Part shown: piece after piece, positions 44,591-53,848 of the stretch
Position numbering within the stretch: the stretch's first letter is position 1
How the letters are laid out: each line of letters opens with the position of its first letter
Source: an uncultured Mediterranea sp.
GTDB taxonomy: Bacteria > Bacteroidota > Bacteroidia > Bacteroidales > Bacteroidaceae
Assembly (NCBI GenBank): GCA_945879145.1
Contig: CAMCUZ010000004.1
Location: 22,087 to 86,086 of the forward strand
Length of the DNA: 64,000 bases
Direction of reading: 5' to 3'
The notes under the pieces: generated by a model
Databases searched by the model: none
The model's input: the letters and a program-made list of their open reading frames with translations, nothing else
What the model was told of the DNA's origin: nothing
Program-made: the position numbers and the translations under genes

Positions 44591-44803
44591 ATGAAGAGCA
44601 TAGATACCTGTACCCCGTTGCCCTACAGCCCGTTGATACCGGCTGTCAAGGCCATCTGCGAAGCCCAGCAGGGTGAAACGCTGGAGATTGTGACCAACCA
44701 GGAGCAGGTTTTTGCCGACCTGAAGGAGTTTCTGGCCGAGCAGGGCATGGGCTTTCGCGAGATTTACGACCGCGACAAGATGAGGCTGCAATTCACCAAA
44801 TAA
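44591..44803 (+). CDS. TusA-like small protein lacking the CPxP cysteine (70 aa)
   Basis: Size and pattern resemble TusA/SirA sulfur carriers: a short N-terminal strand, P-L-x-P-A-V-K-A-I helix, GETLEIVTNQEQVFADLKEFLAEQGMG and a final strand KMRLQF. The usual C-P-x-P motif at the helix start reads P-Y-S-P, so the persulfide-carrying Cys is missing; a Cys two to four residues before (DTCTPLP) is not in the right place. It may be a redox-inactive relative or a protein-interaction module. The YgiQ gene starts 4 bp later, so the two are probably translated together. Confidence 0.6.
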   Translation: MKSIDTCTPLPYSPLIPAVKAICEAQQGETLEIVTNQEQVFADLKEFLAEQGMGFREIYDRDKMRLQFTK

Positions 44804-44807
44804 GCAG

Positions 44808-46634
44808 ATGAGAGCATACCAACTGACCGACTGGCTGCCCACCACCAAGAAAGAGGTGGAGTTGCGCGGATGGGATACCCTCGACGTCATCCTGTTCAGC
44901 GGCGATGCCTACGTAGATCACCCCTCATTCGGGGCGGCCGTCATAGGCCGCATCCTCGAGGCTGAGGGGTTGAGAGTGGCTATTGTGCCTCAGCCCAACT
45001 GGCGCGACGACCTGCGCGACTTCAAGAAGCTGGGGGCGCCACGCCTCTTCTTCGGCGTGAGTGCCGGCTGTATGGACAGCATGGTCAATAAATACACCGC
45101 CAACAAGCGGCTGCGGAGCGACGATGCCTATACGCCCGATGCACGCCCCGACATGCGGCCCGAATACCCCTCGATAGTCTATACCCAGATTCTGAAGCGC
45201 CTCTTCCCCCAGGTGCCCGTCGTGCTGGGCGGCATAGAGGCCAGCATGCGCCGGCTGACTCACTACGACTACTGGCAGGATCGCGTGCGCCCCTCCATCC
45301 TGGTGGAGAGCGGGGCCGACCTGCTGATCTATGGCATGGGCGAGAAGCCCATCGTGGAGCTGGTACGCCGCCTGAAGGAGCACCCCCAGGGCATCCCACT
45401 CCATGCGCTGCAGATACCACAAACCGCCTCACTCCGCTCCACGGCAGTACCCCCCGAGGCAGACGACATCCTGCTCTACTCGCACGAAGAGTGCCTGGCC
45501 GACAAGAAGAAAGAGGCCGCCAACTTCCGCCACATCGAGGAGGAGAGCAACAAAATCCATGCCCAGCGCATCCTGCAACGGGTAGGAGCGCAGACCGTGG
45601 TCGTCAATCCCCCCTATCCCCCCTTGACGGAGGCAGAGCTCGACCACTCGTTCGACCTGCCCTACACGCGCCTGCCCCATCCCAAGTACAAGGGCAAGCG
45701 CATCCCGGCCTACGACATGATCAAGTTCTCGGTCAACATCCACCGCGGCTGCTTCGGCGGCTGCGCCTTCTGCACCATCTCGGCCCACCAGGGCAAATTC
45801 ATCATGAGCCGTAGCAAGGAGAGTATCCTGCGCGAGGTGAAAGCTATCATGGAGCTACCCGACTTCAAGGGCTATCTGAGCGACCTGGGTGGCCCAAGTG
45901 CCAACATGTACCGCATGGGAGGCCGCGACCACGCGCTCTGTGAGCGTTGCAAGCGCCCCTCGTGCATCCATCCCCACATCTGTCCCAACCTGAACAGCGA
46001 CCATCGCCCTCTCCTGGAAATCTACCGTGCCGTCGATGCCCTGCCTGGCATCAAGCGCTCCTTCATAGGCAGCGGCGTGCGCTACGACCTACTGCTCCAT
46101 CACAGCCCCGACGAGGCCATCAACCAGAGCACCCGCGAATATACCCGCGAGCTGATCAGCCGCCACGTCAGCGGTCGCCTGAAGGTAGCTCCCGAGCACA
46201 CCAGCGACCAGGTGCTGCAGATCATGCGCAAGCCCCCCTTCAGCCAGTTTGAAGCCTTCAAGCGCATCTTCGACCGCATCAACCGCGAGGAGGGACTACG
46301 GCAGCAGCTCATCCCCTACTTCATATCCAGCCACCCGGGTTGCCGCGCCGAGGAGATGGCCGAGCTGGCCGTCATCACGCGCCGCCTGGACTTCCACCTG
46401 GAGCAGGTGCAGGACTTCACCCCCACGCCCATGACCGTCTCCACCGAGACCTGGTACACAGGCTACCACCCCTACACGCTCCAACCCGTCTATAGTGCCA
46501 AGCGCCCCCAGGAGAAACTGGCCCAGCGGCAATTCTTCTTCTGGTACAAGCCCGAAGAGCGCCAGAAGCTCATCAACGAGCTCAAACGCATGGGCCGAAA
46601 AGAGCTCATCAACAAGCTGTTTGGAAAGAACTGA
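44808..46634 (+). CDS. YgiQ family radical SAM protein (608 aa)
   Basis: Contains the radical SAM cluster motif as CFGGCAFC in VNIHRGCFGGCAFCTISAHQG (near residue 320), with an N-terminal domain (GWDTLDVILFSGDAYVDHPSFGAAVIGRILE) typical of YgiQ. Further marks: GGIEASMRRLTHYDYW, SDLGGPSANMYRM, HVSGRLKVAPEHTSDQVL and DFTPTPMTVSTETWYTG. It binds a 4Fe-4S cluster and cleaves S-adenosylmethionine; the substrate of the family is unknown to me. Linked to the TusA-like gene. Confidence 0.93.
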   Translation: MRAYQLTDWLPTTKKEVELRGWDTLDVILFSGDAYVDHPSFGAAVIGRILEAEGLRVAIVPQPNWRDDLRDFKKLGAPRLFFGVSAGCMDSMVNKYTANKRLRSDDAYTPDARPDMRPEYPSIVYTQILKRLFPQVPVVLGGIEASMRRLTHYDYWQDRVRPSILVESGADLLIYGMGEKPIVELVRRLKEHPQGIPLHALQIPQTASLRSTAVPPEADDILLYSHEECLADKKKEAANFRHIEEESNKIHAQRILQRVGAQTVVVNPPYPPLTEAELDHSFDLPYTRLPHPKYKGKRIPAYDMIKFSVNIHRGCFGGCAFCTISAHQGKFIMSRSKESILREVKAIMELPDFKGYLSDLGGPSANMYRMGGRDHALCERCKRPSCIHPHICPNLNSDHRPLLEIYRAVDALPGIKRSFIGSGVRYDLLLHHSPDEAINQSTREYTRELISRHVSGRLKVAPEHTSDQVLQIMRKPPFSQFEAFKRIFDRINREEGLRQQLIPYFISSHPGCRAEEMAELAVITRRLDFHLEQVQDFTPTPMTVSTETWYTGYHPYTLQPVYSAKRPQEKLAQRQFFFWYKPEERQKLINELKRMGRKELINKLFGKN

Positions 46635-46828
46635 CGTAAATTTGAGGGCGGGGGTCAATTTAAAATTTAAAATTTAAAACGGTGGGTGCATCTGGTCAGT
46701 CCTCACTCATCACTAAACAAATGTTAAAGTTGCGCCAACGAGACGCAGTATTTTCCTCGATTCATCGTTATTTGGATAAAAACAATAAAAAACGATAAGA
46801 GGATAGGATGAAACTCAATTCTTTTATC

Positions 46829-46836
46829 TAAATTTG
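46829..46836 (+). promoter_or_regulatory. -7 element before the 46862 lipoprotein
   Basis: TAAATTTG, 26 bp before the ATG. The following GCACACTCAAA also occurs at about 62667, upstream of the module B Gly/Ser-tailed gene. The 227-bp gap also holds an AATTTAA heptamer run (46659-46680) and no gene. Confidence 0.6.
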
Positions 46837-46861
46837 CACACTCAAAAAGTTAAAAAGAAAA

Positions 46862-47713
46862 ATGAAAAGAAACATTATTTTCGCATCAGCTATGGCCCTC
46901 TGCATGGGCCTGTCGTTCACTTCATGTCTGGATTCAAACAGCGACTCCGATACCAGCTACGTAGGTGGATTTGTCAAAGTGAACTCCAGCTACTTGGGCC
47001 TCGGCTCGTTCAAGGGACCTGACGGCAAGACCACCATCAACCCCTCAAACGCCTCTCTCACTAACCTGGAGCAGAACGGCTTCAAGATGAACAGCGTAAA
47101 TGCTGCCTTCATTCAAGGCACCTACAACAAAGAGGAGAACCTCGACGTAGAGACTTCCAAGACGTTCCAGAACGTGAACATCACCTACGCCGTAGCGCTG
47201 GATGCTCCCGTAGAGATTGTGAGCGAAGCAGGTGCCCCCAACGACTCGGTCAACATGGCCTGCATCCGTAGCCTCGACAACACCGGAAACGGCAGCAACA
47301 ACTACTTCAGCGACGAATACAACAAGCCCTGGTTCTTCTACGACGAGACCACGCTCGTACTGCCCATCAGCTACTACCTAAGCGGACAGAAGCTACACGA
47401 CTTCACCCTGGTGTACAACAGCTCGGAGAGTAAGCAGGGTGACACCATCCTGAAGCTGAGCCTGCGCCACTACAACGCTAAGGAGAATTCTAACCAATTC
47501 GACTCTTACACCTTTGCGTCCAACTACCCCTACGCTTACTTCTTTGCTTTCGACCTGACCAACGCCATCTACGCTTGGAAGAACACGACTTACAGCGCCG
47601 ACGAGCCTGAGCAAATCACCATTGAGTATGTGGCCAGCGACTACAGCAACGACCTTGCCCAGGGCGAGACCAAGTTGCTCACGATTGAGCGCAAAGCCCT
47701 GGTACAACAATAA
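46862..47713 (+). CDS. Exported lipoprotein, NigD-like or related (283 aa)
   Basis: Signal peptide with lipobox (LSFTSC, Cys at about residue 22), followed by a Ser/Asp-rich tether (LDSNSDSDTSY). The mature part is beta-rich: FKMNSVNAAFIQGTYNKEENL, FQNVNITYAVALDAPVEIV, TTLVLPISYYLSGQKLHDFTLVYN, TILKLSLRHYNAKEN. The C-terminal half resembles Bacteroidales NigD-like lipoproteins (ISYYLSG...LRHY), but I am not sure of the family. Likely periplasm-facing lipoprotein. YIP1 follows after 4 bp. Confidence 0.7.
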   Translation: MKRNIIFASAMALCMGLSFTSCLDSNSDSDTSYVGGFVKVNSSYLGLGSFKGPDGKTTINPSNASLTNLEQNGFKMNSVNAAFIQGTYNKEENLDVETSKTFQNVNITYAVALDAPVEIVSEAGAPNDSVNMACIRSLDNTGNGSNNYFSDEYNKPWFFYDETTLVLPISYYLSGQKLHDFTLVYNSSESKQGDTILKLSLRHYNAKENSNQFDSYTFASNYPYAYFFAFDLTNAIYAWKNTTYSADEPEQITIEYVASDYSNDLAQGETKLLTIERKALVQQ

Positions 47714-47717
47714 AAGC

Positions 47718-48293
47718 ATGAATTATAAGGAATTATATCAAAAAGTATATGTACTGATTTCCTCCCCGGCCTCGGCCTGGGAGGAAATTCGTTTGGAAGA
47801 GGATAAGCGCAAGGTGTTCAGCGCCTTCGTATATCCCATGATAGGCCTGTGTGGCCTTTCTGTGTTTTTAGGTTCCCTCTTCTCTCGTGGCTGGGGAGGT
47901 CCCGAAAGCTTCCGCTACGCCATGACCCAATGCTGCGCCATCGCCGTAGCACTCTTTGGCGGCTACTTCATGGCGGCTAACCTCATCCACCACTACTCCA
48001 GCCGCATGCTCAACCTGGCTGTTGAGAAGAATCAGATTCTCCAGCTGGCCGGCTACTCCATGGTGGTCATCTTCTGCCTGCGCATCATCCTGGCCTTGAT
48101 GCCCGACTTCCAGATCATCGCCCTGCTGCTGCAGTTTTATACCGTCTATATCGTGTGGGAAGGAAGTGCCCGCCTGCTGCAGATCAACGAAGCGGATCGA
48201 CTGAAGTTCACCCTGGTCAGCTCGGTGGCCTTGCTCTGCTCGCCCGTCATCATCGAATGGATTTTCGATAAGCTGACCTTCTTTCTCAACTAA
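47718..48293 (+). CDS. YIP1 family membrane protein (191 aa)
   Basis: ATG 47718 chosen; the longer frame runs back into the lipoprotein gene. N-terminus MNYKELYQKVYVLISSPASAWEEIRLEED is the classical YIP1 start, followed by five hydrophobic helices (VYPMIGLCGLSVFLGSLF, AIAVALFGGYFMAANLI, LAGYSMVVIFCLRIILALM, IIALLLQFYTVYIVW, VSSVALLCSPVIIEWIF). Function in bacteria is unknown. Lies between the lipoprotein gene and smpB. Confidence 0.88.
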   Translation: MNYKELYQKVYVLISSPASAWEEIRLEEDKRKVFSAFVYPMIGLCGLSVFLGSLFSRGWGGPESFRYAMTQCCAIAVALFGGYFMAANLIHHYSSRMLNLAVEKNQILQLAGYSMVVIFCLRIILALMPDFQIIALLLQFYTVYIVWEGSARLLQINEADRLKFTLVSSVALLCSPVIIEWIFDKLTFFLN

Positions 48294-48308
48294 TCACTCA
48301 TTCTCATC

Positions 48309-48761
48309 ATGAAGCAACCACCTGTTAACATCAAGAATAAACGGGCCACGTTCGACTACGCCCTTATCGACACCTATACGGCCGGCATCGTGCTGACAGG
48401 CACCGAAATCAAGTCGGTCCGCTTAGGCAAAGCCAGCTTGGTTGATACCTTCTGCTATTTTGTGAAAGGCGAACTATGGGTGAAGAACATGCACATCGCT
48501 GAGTACTTCTACGGCAGCTACAATAACCATTCCGCCCGCCGCGACCGCAAGCTGCTCCTCAACCGCAAGGAGCTCGACAAGCTGCAACGCGAAAGTAAAG
48601 ACCCAGGATTCACCATCGTGCCTGTACGGATGTTCATCAACGAAAAGGGACTCTGCAAGGTGGTCGTAGCCCTGGCAAAAGGTAAAAAAGAATACGACAA
48701 GCGCGAGAGCCTGAAAGAGAAAGCCGACAAGCGCGAAATGGCTCGCATGTTCAAGAAATAA
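48309..48761 (+). CDS. smpB: SsrA-binding protein
   Basis: 150 aa. Brings tmRNA to stalled ribosomes for trans-translation. Seen: [63 protein letters not shown] and the basic tail [25 protein letters not shown]. Starts 15 bp after YIP1. Confidence 0.97.
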   Translation: MKQPPVNIKNKRATFDYALIDTYTAGIVLTGTEIKSVRLGKASLVDTFCYFVKGELWVKNMHIAEYFYGSYNNHSARRDRKLLLNRKELDKLQRESKDPGFTIVPVRMFINEKGLCKVVVALAKGKKEYDKRESLKEKADKREMARMFKK

Positions 48762-48792
48762 GAGAAACAATATTTTGTTGATTAATAGAGAT

Positions 48793-51555
48793 ATGGAGCA
48801 AATACAACAAGCAATAGTTGAACGCATATTGATTCTGGATGGCGCACTTGGCACCATGTTTCAGCAAGAGCAGCTGACGGAAGAGGACTTCCGTGGCAAC
48901 CTGTTCACTACCCTCCCCGGTCAGCTGAAAGGCAACAACGACCTGCTCTGCCTGACGCGGCCCGACCTGGTGGAGCTGATCCACCGCCAATACCTGGAGG
49001 CAGGTGCCGACATCATTGAGACCAACAGCTTCAACGCCACCCGCATCAGCCAGGCCGACTATCACACCGAGGTGTACGTCCGCCAGATCAACCTGGCCGC
49101 AGCCCAGCTGGCCCGCCGTGCCGCCGACGACTACACACAGCGCCAACCAGCCAAGCCCCGCTACGTGGTTGGCTCCATTGGCCCGACCAACAAGACCTGC
49201 TCCATGAGCCCCGATGTCAACAACCCCGCCTACCGGGCCATCACCTTTGACGAGCTGGTTGCTGCCTACAGCGAACAGATCAACGCCTTGATGGAGGGCG
49301 GAGTAGATTTGCTGCTGATTGAAACCATCTTCGACACCCTCAACGCCAAGGCCGCCCTCTTTGCAGCCGAAGCCTGCATGGAGCAGCAAGGCCGACGCCT
49401 GCCCATCATGCTCTCCGTCACAGTCTCTGACATCGGCGGACGCACCCTCTCAGGGCAGACTCTGGAGGCTTTCCTGGCCTCTGTACAGCACGCCAACCTC
49501 TTCTCCGTAGGGTTGAACTGCTCCTTCGGCGCCCGACAGCTCAAGCCCTTCCTGGAGGTGCTCTCCCGCAAGGCGCCCTACTACATCAGCGCCTACCCCA
49601 ACGCCGGCCTGCCCAATGCCCTGGGGCAATACGACCAGACGCCCGACATCATGGCAGCTGAGGTGAAGGAGTACCTCGACCAGGGGCTGGTCAACATCCT
49701 GGGAGGTTGCTGCGGCACCACCCCTGCCCACATAGCCCGCTTTGCCCAGCTGGCCGCCGGATCCAAGCCCCACCAGCCTGCCCCGCGCCCACAGACGCTC
49801 TGGCTCTCGGGCCTGGAACTGCTCGAGGTGAAGGCCGAAAACAACTTTGTGAACGTGGGCGAACGATGCAACGTGGCCGGTTCGCGCAAGTTCCTGCGAC
49901 TGATTAACGAGAAGAAATACAACGAAGCACTCAGCATCGCCCGCAAGCAGGTAGAGGATGGCGCACAGGTGATTGACATCAACATGGACGACGGCCTGCT
50001 CGATACCCAGGCCGAGATGGTCCACTTCCTCAACCTGCTGGCCTCAGAGCCCGACGTAGCCCGCGTGCCCCTGATGATTGACTCCTCAAAGTGGAACGTC
50101 ATCGAGTCAGCCCTCAAGTGCATCCAGGGCAAAGCCATCGTCAACTCCATCTCGCTCAAAGAGGGCGAAGCGCAGTTCCTCTCACACGCCCGCACCATCC
50201 AGCGCTATGGCGCCGCCGTGGTGGTGATGGCCTTTGATGAGCAGGGACAAGCCGACACCTACGAGCGAAAAATAAGTGTCTGTCAACGAGCTTATCAGCT
50301 GCTTACAGAGAAGCTTCACTTTAAACCCCATGACATCATTTTCGACCCTAACGTACTGGCCGTAGCCACCGGCATGGAGGAGCACAACGCCTACGCACTC
50401 CACTTTATTCAAGCCACGGGCTGGATTCGCAAGCACCTGCCTGGTGCCCACGTCAGCGGCGGCGTGAGCAACCTCTCCTTCTCCTTCCGCGGCAACAACT
50501 ACCTGCGCGAGGCGATGCATGCCGTCTTCCTCTACCACGCCATCGCCCAGGGCATGGACATGGGTATTGTCAACCCTGCCTCGTCGGTACTCTATACCGA
50601 CCTGCCTGCCGACCTGCTGGAGCATATTGAGGACGTCATCCTCAACCGCCGTCCAGATGCCGCCGAGCGGCTGATAGCCGTGGCTGAGCAGATGAAGGCC
50701 GAGGCAGAGCAGCAGCCTATCCAGACAGGCCCCGCAGCGCAAGCCGCAGCCCGTCCCTCGTGGCGCGAGGGCAGCGTGGAGGAGCGCCTGCAATATGCCC
50801 TGGTAAAGGGCATCGGAGACTACCTGCAAGAAGACCTCGACGAGGCCCTGCAGCAGTACGACAAGGCCGTAGCCATTATCGAAGGCCCGCTGATGGCCGG
50901 TATGAACCACGTGGGCGAGCTCTTCGGCGCTGGTAAGATGTTCCTGCCCCAGGTGGTCAAGACAGCCCGCACCATGAAGCAGGCCGTAGCCATCCTGCAA
51001 CCCCATATTGAGGCAGGCAGTCCCAGCGGCTCAACCTCGGCAGGCAAGGTACTCGTAGCTACCGTGAAGGGCGACGTACACGACATCGGCAAGAACATCG
51101 TCTCTGTCGTGATGGCCTGCAACGGCTATCAGATCATCGACCTGGGCGTAATGGTACCTGCTGAAACCATCGTGCGCCGCGCCATCGAGGAGCAGGTTGA
51201 TATCGTGGGAGTAAGCGGCCTGATCACCCCCTCGCTCGACGAAATGGTCCACGTGGCCCAGGAGATGGAGCGTGCGGGACTGGACATCCCCCTGCTGATT
51301 GGCGGCGCCACCACCTCGCTCATGCACACGGCGCTCAAAATTGCGCCAGCCTACCATGCCACCGTGGTCCACATGAAGGATGCCTCGCAGAATGCCACTT
51401 TCGCTGCCCGCCTGATGAACCCGGAGCAGCATCAACAACTGGATGCCGAACTCCATGCACGCTATGCCGACCTGCGCCAGCAGCGGGCCGCCGCGCAACG
51501 CCCGTCGCTCTCGCTACAGGAGGCCCGCAAGCAGCGGCTGAACCTGTTTGACTAA
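48793..51555 (+). CDS. metH: Cobalamin-dependent methionine synthase without reactivation domain
   Basis: 920 aa. Methylates homocysteine from 5-methyltetrahydrofolate. Domains in order: homocysteine-binding barrel ([14 protein letters not shown]; zinc Cys in VGLNCSFGA and [13 protein letters not shown]), folate barrel ([29 protein letters not shown]), B12 cap, and B12-binding domain with [10 protein letters not shown] (axial His). The E. coli enzyme continues with a 330-residue SAM-dependent activation domain; here the protein stops right after the B12 domain (RKQRLNLFD). Reactivation must come from a separate protein, as in other Bacteroidales. Start at ATG 48793, not the upstream TTG. Confidence 0.95.
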   Translation: MEQIQQAIVERILILDGALGTMFQQEQLTEEDFRGNLFTTLPGQLKGNNDLLCLTRPDLVELIHRQYLEAGADIIETNSFNATRISQADYHTEVYVRQINLAAAQLARRAADDYTQRQPAKPRYVVGSIGPTNKTCSMSPDVNNPAYRAITFDELVAAYSEQINALMEGGVDLLLIETIFDTLNAKAALFAAEACMEQQGRRLPIMLSVTVSDIGGRTLSGQTLEAFLASVQHANLFSVGLNCSFGARQLKPFLEVLSRKAPYYISAYPNAGLPNALGQYDQTPDIMAAEVKEYLDQGLVNILGGCCGTTPAHIARFAQLAAGSKPHQPAPRPQTLWLSGLELLEVKAENNFVNVGERCNVAGSRKFLRLINEKKYNEALSIARKQVEDGAQVIDINMDDGLLDTQAEMVHFLNLLASEPDVARVPLMIDSSKWNVIESALKCIQGKAIVNSISLKEGEAQFLSHARTIQRYGAAVVVMAFDEQGQADTYERKISVCQRAYQLLTEKLHFKPHDIIFDPNVLAVATGMEEHNAYALHFIQATGWIRKHLPGAHVSGGVSNLSFSFRGNNYLREAMHAVFLYHAIAQGMDMGIVNPASSVLYTDLPADLLEHIEDVILNRRPDAAERLIAVAEQMKAEAEQQPIQTGPAAQAAARPSWREGSVEERLQYALVKGIGDYLQEDLDEALQQYDKAVAIIEGPLMAGMNHVGELFGAGKMFLPQVVKTARTMKQAVAILQPHIEAGSPSGSTSAGKVLVATVKGDVHDIGKNIVSVVMACNGYQIIDLGVMVPAETIVRRAIEEQVDIVGVSGLITPSLDEMVHVAQEMERAGLDIPLLIGGATTSLMHTALKIAPAYHATVVHMKDASQNATFAARLMNPEQHQQLDAELHARYADLRQQRAAAQRPSLSLQEARKQRLNLFD

Positions 51556-51562
51556 TGAGGCC

Positions 51563-53698
51563 ATGCTCCCTTCCAATGCCCCCTCTATCCCCGTGTACAC
51601 AGGAGCGCACACTCCTCTGTTCAGCGGGGCCCCTATTCCTCTGTCCAGCGGGGACCCTATTCCTTTGTCCACAAGAGCAGTAGCTACAACCAGGAAGCTG
51701 GGGATCCTATTCCTGCTCTGCCTCTCGTTGCTGGGCGTCCCCTTACAGGCTCAGGAGCAACACCCTTCGGTCTATCTGGAGGAGGAGCTGGAGGAGCTCA
51801 GCGCAGGCGGCGAGGAGGAGGGCTGGGAGGATGAACTAGAGTCGCTGGAATGGCTGCGTCAACACCCCATTGAGGTGAACAGCGCCACGCGCAGCGAGTG
51901 GGAGCAACTCCCCTTCTTGGACGAATACCAGGTCTCTGACATCCTGGATTACCTGGCGCAGTATGGGGCCATGAAGTCGCTCAACGAGCTCTATGTAGTG
52001 AAAGGGTTGAGCCGGCAGCTGGTAGGACGCATCCTCCCCTACCTCTGCATCAGAGAGGCCAAGGAGCAGATCCACCTCCCTACGCTCAAGGAGTTGCTCC
52101 GCTGGGGTCAACACCGCCTGGAGAGCCGCCTCGACATCCCCCTCTACCGCCGTGAAGGCTACCGTAAGAGCTACCTCGGACCACCCCTCTACCACTCCCT
52201 GCGCTACCGCTACCGCTTCAGCAACCACATCCAGCTGGGTCTGACCGCCGAAAAGGATGCTGGCGAACCGCTCTTTGCAGGCTACAACAGCCGGGGTTAC
52301 GACTCCTACTCCCCCTACCTGCTCATCCGCGACTACGGCTGGCTGCGCCAGTTGGCACTGGGCCATTACCGGCTTCACCTGGGTCTGGGCCTCTGCGTTG
52401 GCTCGGGCTTTCTCAACGGCAAGAGCTATTCGCTCACCACCGCCAACTTCCGCAACACCCCCATCACCCCCCATGGCTCTACCGACGAATACCGCTTCTT
52501 TCGGGGCACGGCCCTCCAGTTGAAGCCCCTCCACCGCCTGCAGCTGCTGGCCTTCTACTCCCACCGCTCGCTGGAGGGGAGCCTCAGCGGCGATACCATC
52601 ACCTCCATCTACAAAACGGGCCTCCACCGCACGCAGAAAGAGGCCGACAAACGCAATGCCTTCAGCCGCCAGGATATGGGTGGCGACCTGACCTACAGCT
52701 TCTCCTACTTGCAGCTTGGCGTGGCGGGCATCTACACCCACTTCAGCCTCCCCTACGTACACCGCCTGCCCAAGTACGCGCGCTACTACCCCACAGGGAG
52801 CGACTTCTACAACCTCTCCCTGCACTACAAGGCGCGCTGGCGCTCCCTCTTCTTCAGCGGCGAGTCGGCCCTGGGCAAAAAGGGCTATGCCCTGCTCCAC
52901 CGGCTGGACTACCGCATCAGCAACGACGCCCGCCTGCTCCTGGTCCACCGGCTTTACAGCCACGACTACTGGAGCTGGCATGGCTACGCGTTTGGCGAGA
53001 GCAGCACGCCGCAGAATGAGAATGGCTGGTATCTGGCCGCCGAGGCGACTCCCTGGACCCACTGGCGCCTGTTTGGCAGCATCGACCTCTTCTCCCACCC
53101 CTGGTGGAAGTACCGCATCAGCAAGCCCTCGACGGGCTTGGATGCCCGGCTGCAGGCGCAATGGAGCCCCCGTAGCCCCCTGCAGCTCACGCTGAGCTAC
53201 CAGTACAAGCAGAAGGAGCGCGACCTGAGCGGCACGAGCGGAAAGGATATCCGCCCCCTCAACCACCACCGCACGCGCCTGCGCATGGAGTACACTAGGC
53301 CGCTCTGGCAGAGTCAGACCACGCTCGACTATAACCACCTGCATCAAACGCACCTGTCGCCTTCGCAAGGATGGAGCATTACCGAGCGCATCCGCATTGC
53401 GCCCCGTCGCTTTCCCCTGGCCCTGACCCTGCAGGGCAGCTATTTCCACACCAGCGACTACGACAGCCGCATCTACGCTTACGAGCGCGGCATGCTCAAC
53501 AGCTTCTCCACGCCCTCGTTCTACGGCGAAGGCATCCGTCTGACGCTTCACCTGCGATACGACCACCGCTGGCTCACGCTGCTGGCCAAATGGGGCGAAA
53601 CGCGCTACTTTGACCGACAAACCATCGGCACAGGCAACGACCTCATCCGCCAAAAACACAAAGACGACCTCTACCTGCAGGCCATCATCAAGTGGTGA
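51563..53698 (+). CDS. Helix-hairpin-helix plus outer membrane barrel protein (about 711 aa)
   Basis: After a hydrophobic segment (KLGILFLLCLSLLGVPLQAQ) and an acidic Glu-rich stretch come two ComEA-like helix-hairpin-helix units (IEVNSATRSEWEQLPFL, SLNELYVVKGLSRQLVGRILPYL). The rest (from about 190) is a long beta-rich region with alternating aromatic strands, probably an outer membrane barrel. Proteins with this layout are widespread in Bacteroidales and mostly unnamed; DNA binding or uptake is possible because of the HhH part. The signal sequence is preceded by about 40 odd residues encoded by tandem repeats (51605-51670). The start 8 bp after metH is therefore uncertain. Confidence 0.8.
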   Translation: MLPSNAPSIPVYTGAHTPLFSGAPIPLSSGDPIPLSTRAVATTRKLGILFLLCLSLLGVPLQAQEQHPSVYLEEELEELSAGGEEEGWEDELESLEWLRQHPIEVNSATRSEWEQLPFLDEYQVSDILDYLAQYGAMKSLNELYVVKGLSRQLVGRILPYLCIREAKEQIHLPTLKELLRWGQHRLESRLDIPLYRREGYRKSYLGPPLYHSLRYRYRFSNHIQLGLTAEKDAGEPLFAGYNSRGYDSYSPYLLIRDYGWLRQLALGHYRLHLGLGLCVGSGFLNGKSYSLTTANFRNTPITPHGSTDEYRFFRGTALQLKPLHRLQLLAFYSHRSLEGSLSGDTITSIYKTGLHRTQKEADKRNAFSRQDMGGDLTYSFSYLQLGVAGIYTHFSLPYVHRLPKYARYYPTGSDFYNLSLHYKARWRSLFFSGESALGKKGYALLHRLDYRISNDARLLLVHRLYSHDYWSWHGYAFGESSTPQNENGWYLAAEATPWTHWRLFGSIDLFSHPWWKYRISKPSTGLDARLQAQWSPRSPLQLTLSYQYKQKERDLSGTSGKDIRPLNHHRTRLRMEYTRPLWQSQTTLDYNHLHQTHLSPSQGWSITERIRIAPRRFPLALTLQGSYFHTSDYDSRIYAYERGMLNSFSTPSFYGEGIRLTLHLRYDHRWLTLLAKWGETRYFDRQTIGTGNDLIRQKHKDDLYLQAIIKW
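51598..51672 (+). repeat. Tandem repeats in the N-terminal extension
   Basis: Three imperfect units of about 30 bp (ACTCCTCTGTTCAGCGGGG, CCTATTCCTCTGTCCAGCGGGG, then CCTATTCCTTTGTCC; each shown in part) encode TPLFSGA, PIPLSSGD and PIPLSTR. They lie before the signal peptide and look like a local expansion. Confidence 0.75.
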
Positions 53699-53712
53699 GA
53701 GGGGGATTTTTT

Positions 53713-53796
53713 TAATTTAAAATTTAAAACGGCGGGTGTTTGTGGGTGTGCGCAGTTTTTTGCTGTAACGTTTGTAACGATTGTAACGCTGGGGAT
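53713..53796. repeat. Solitary TGTAAC iteron arm with AATTTAA heptamers
   Basis: TGTAAC occurs at 53764, 53773 and 53782, exactly 9 bp apart, and the surrounding 30 bp match the right arm of the module B site (62520-62549) almost base for base. No partner arm or AT palindrome is present. AATTTAA heptamers (53714-53729) precede it and TAATCAC heptamers follow (53808-53848). It lies between two convergent genes. Confidence 0.9.
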
Positions 53797-53807
53797 TTTA
53801 CAGTGGA

Positions 53808-53848
53808 TGATTAATCACTAAACACTAATCACTAATCACTATTCACTA
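53808..53848. repeat. TAATCAC/TAAACAC heptamer array
   Basis: Five to six 7-bp units between the barrel gene and rmuC, touching the rmuC stop codon. Confidence 0.93.

Noticed and set aside
51836..53659. 607-codon frame antisense to the HhH/barrel gene
   Set aside because: Shadow frame; composition Val/Ala/Gln/Glu without motifs.
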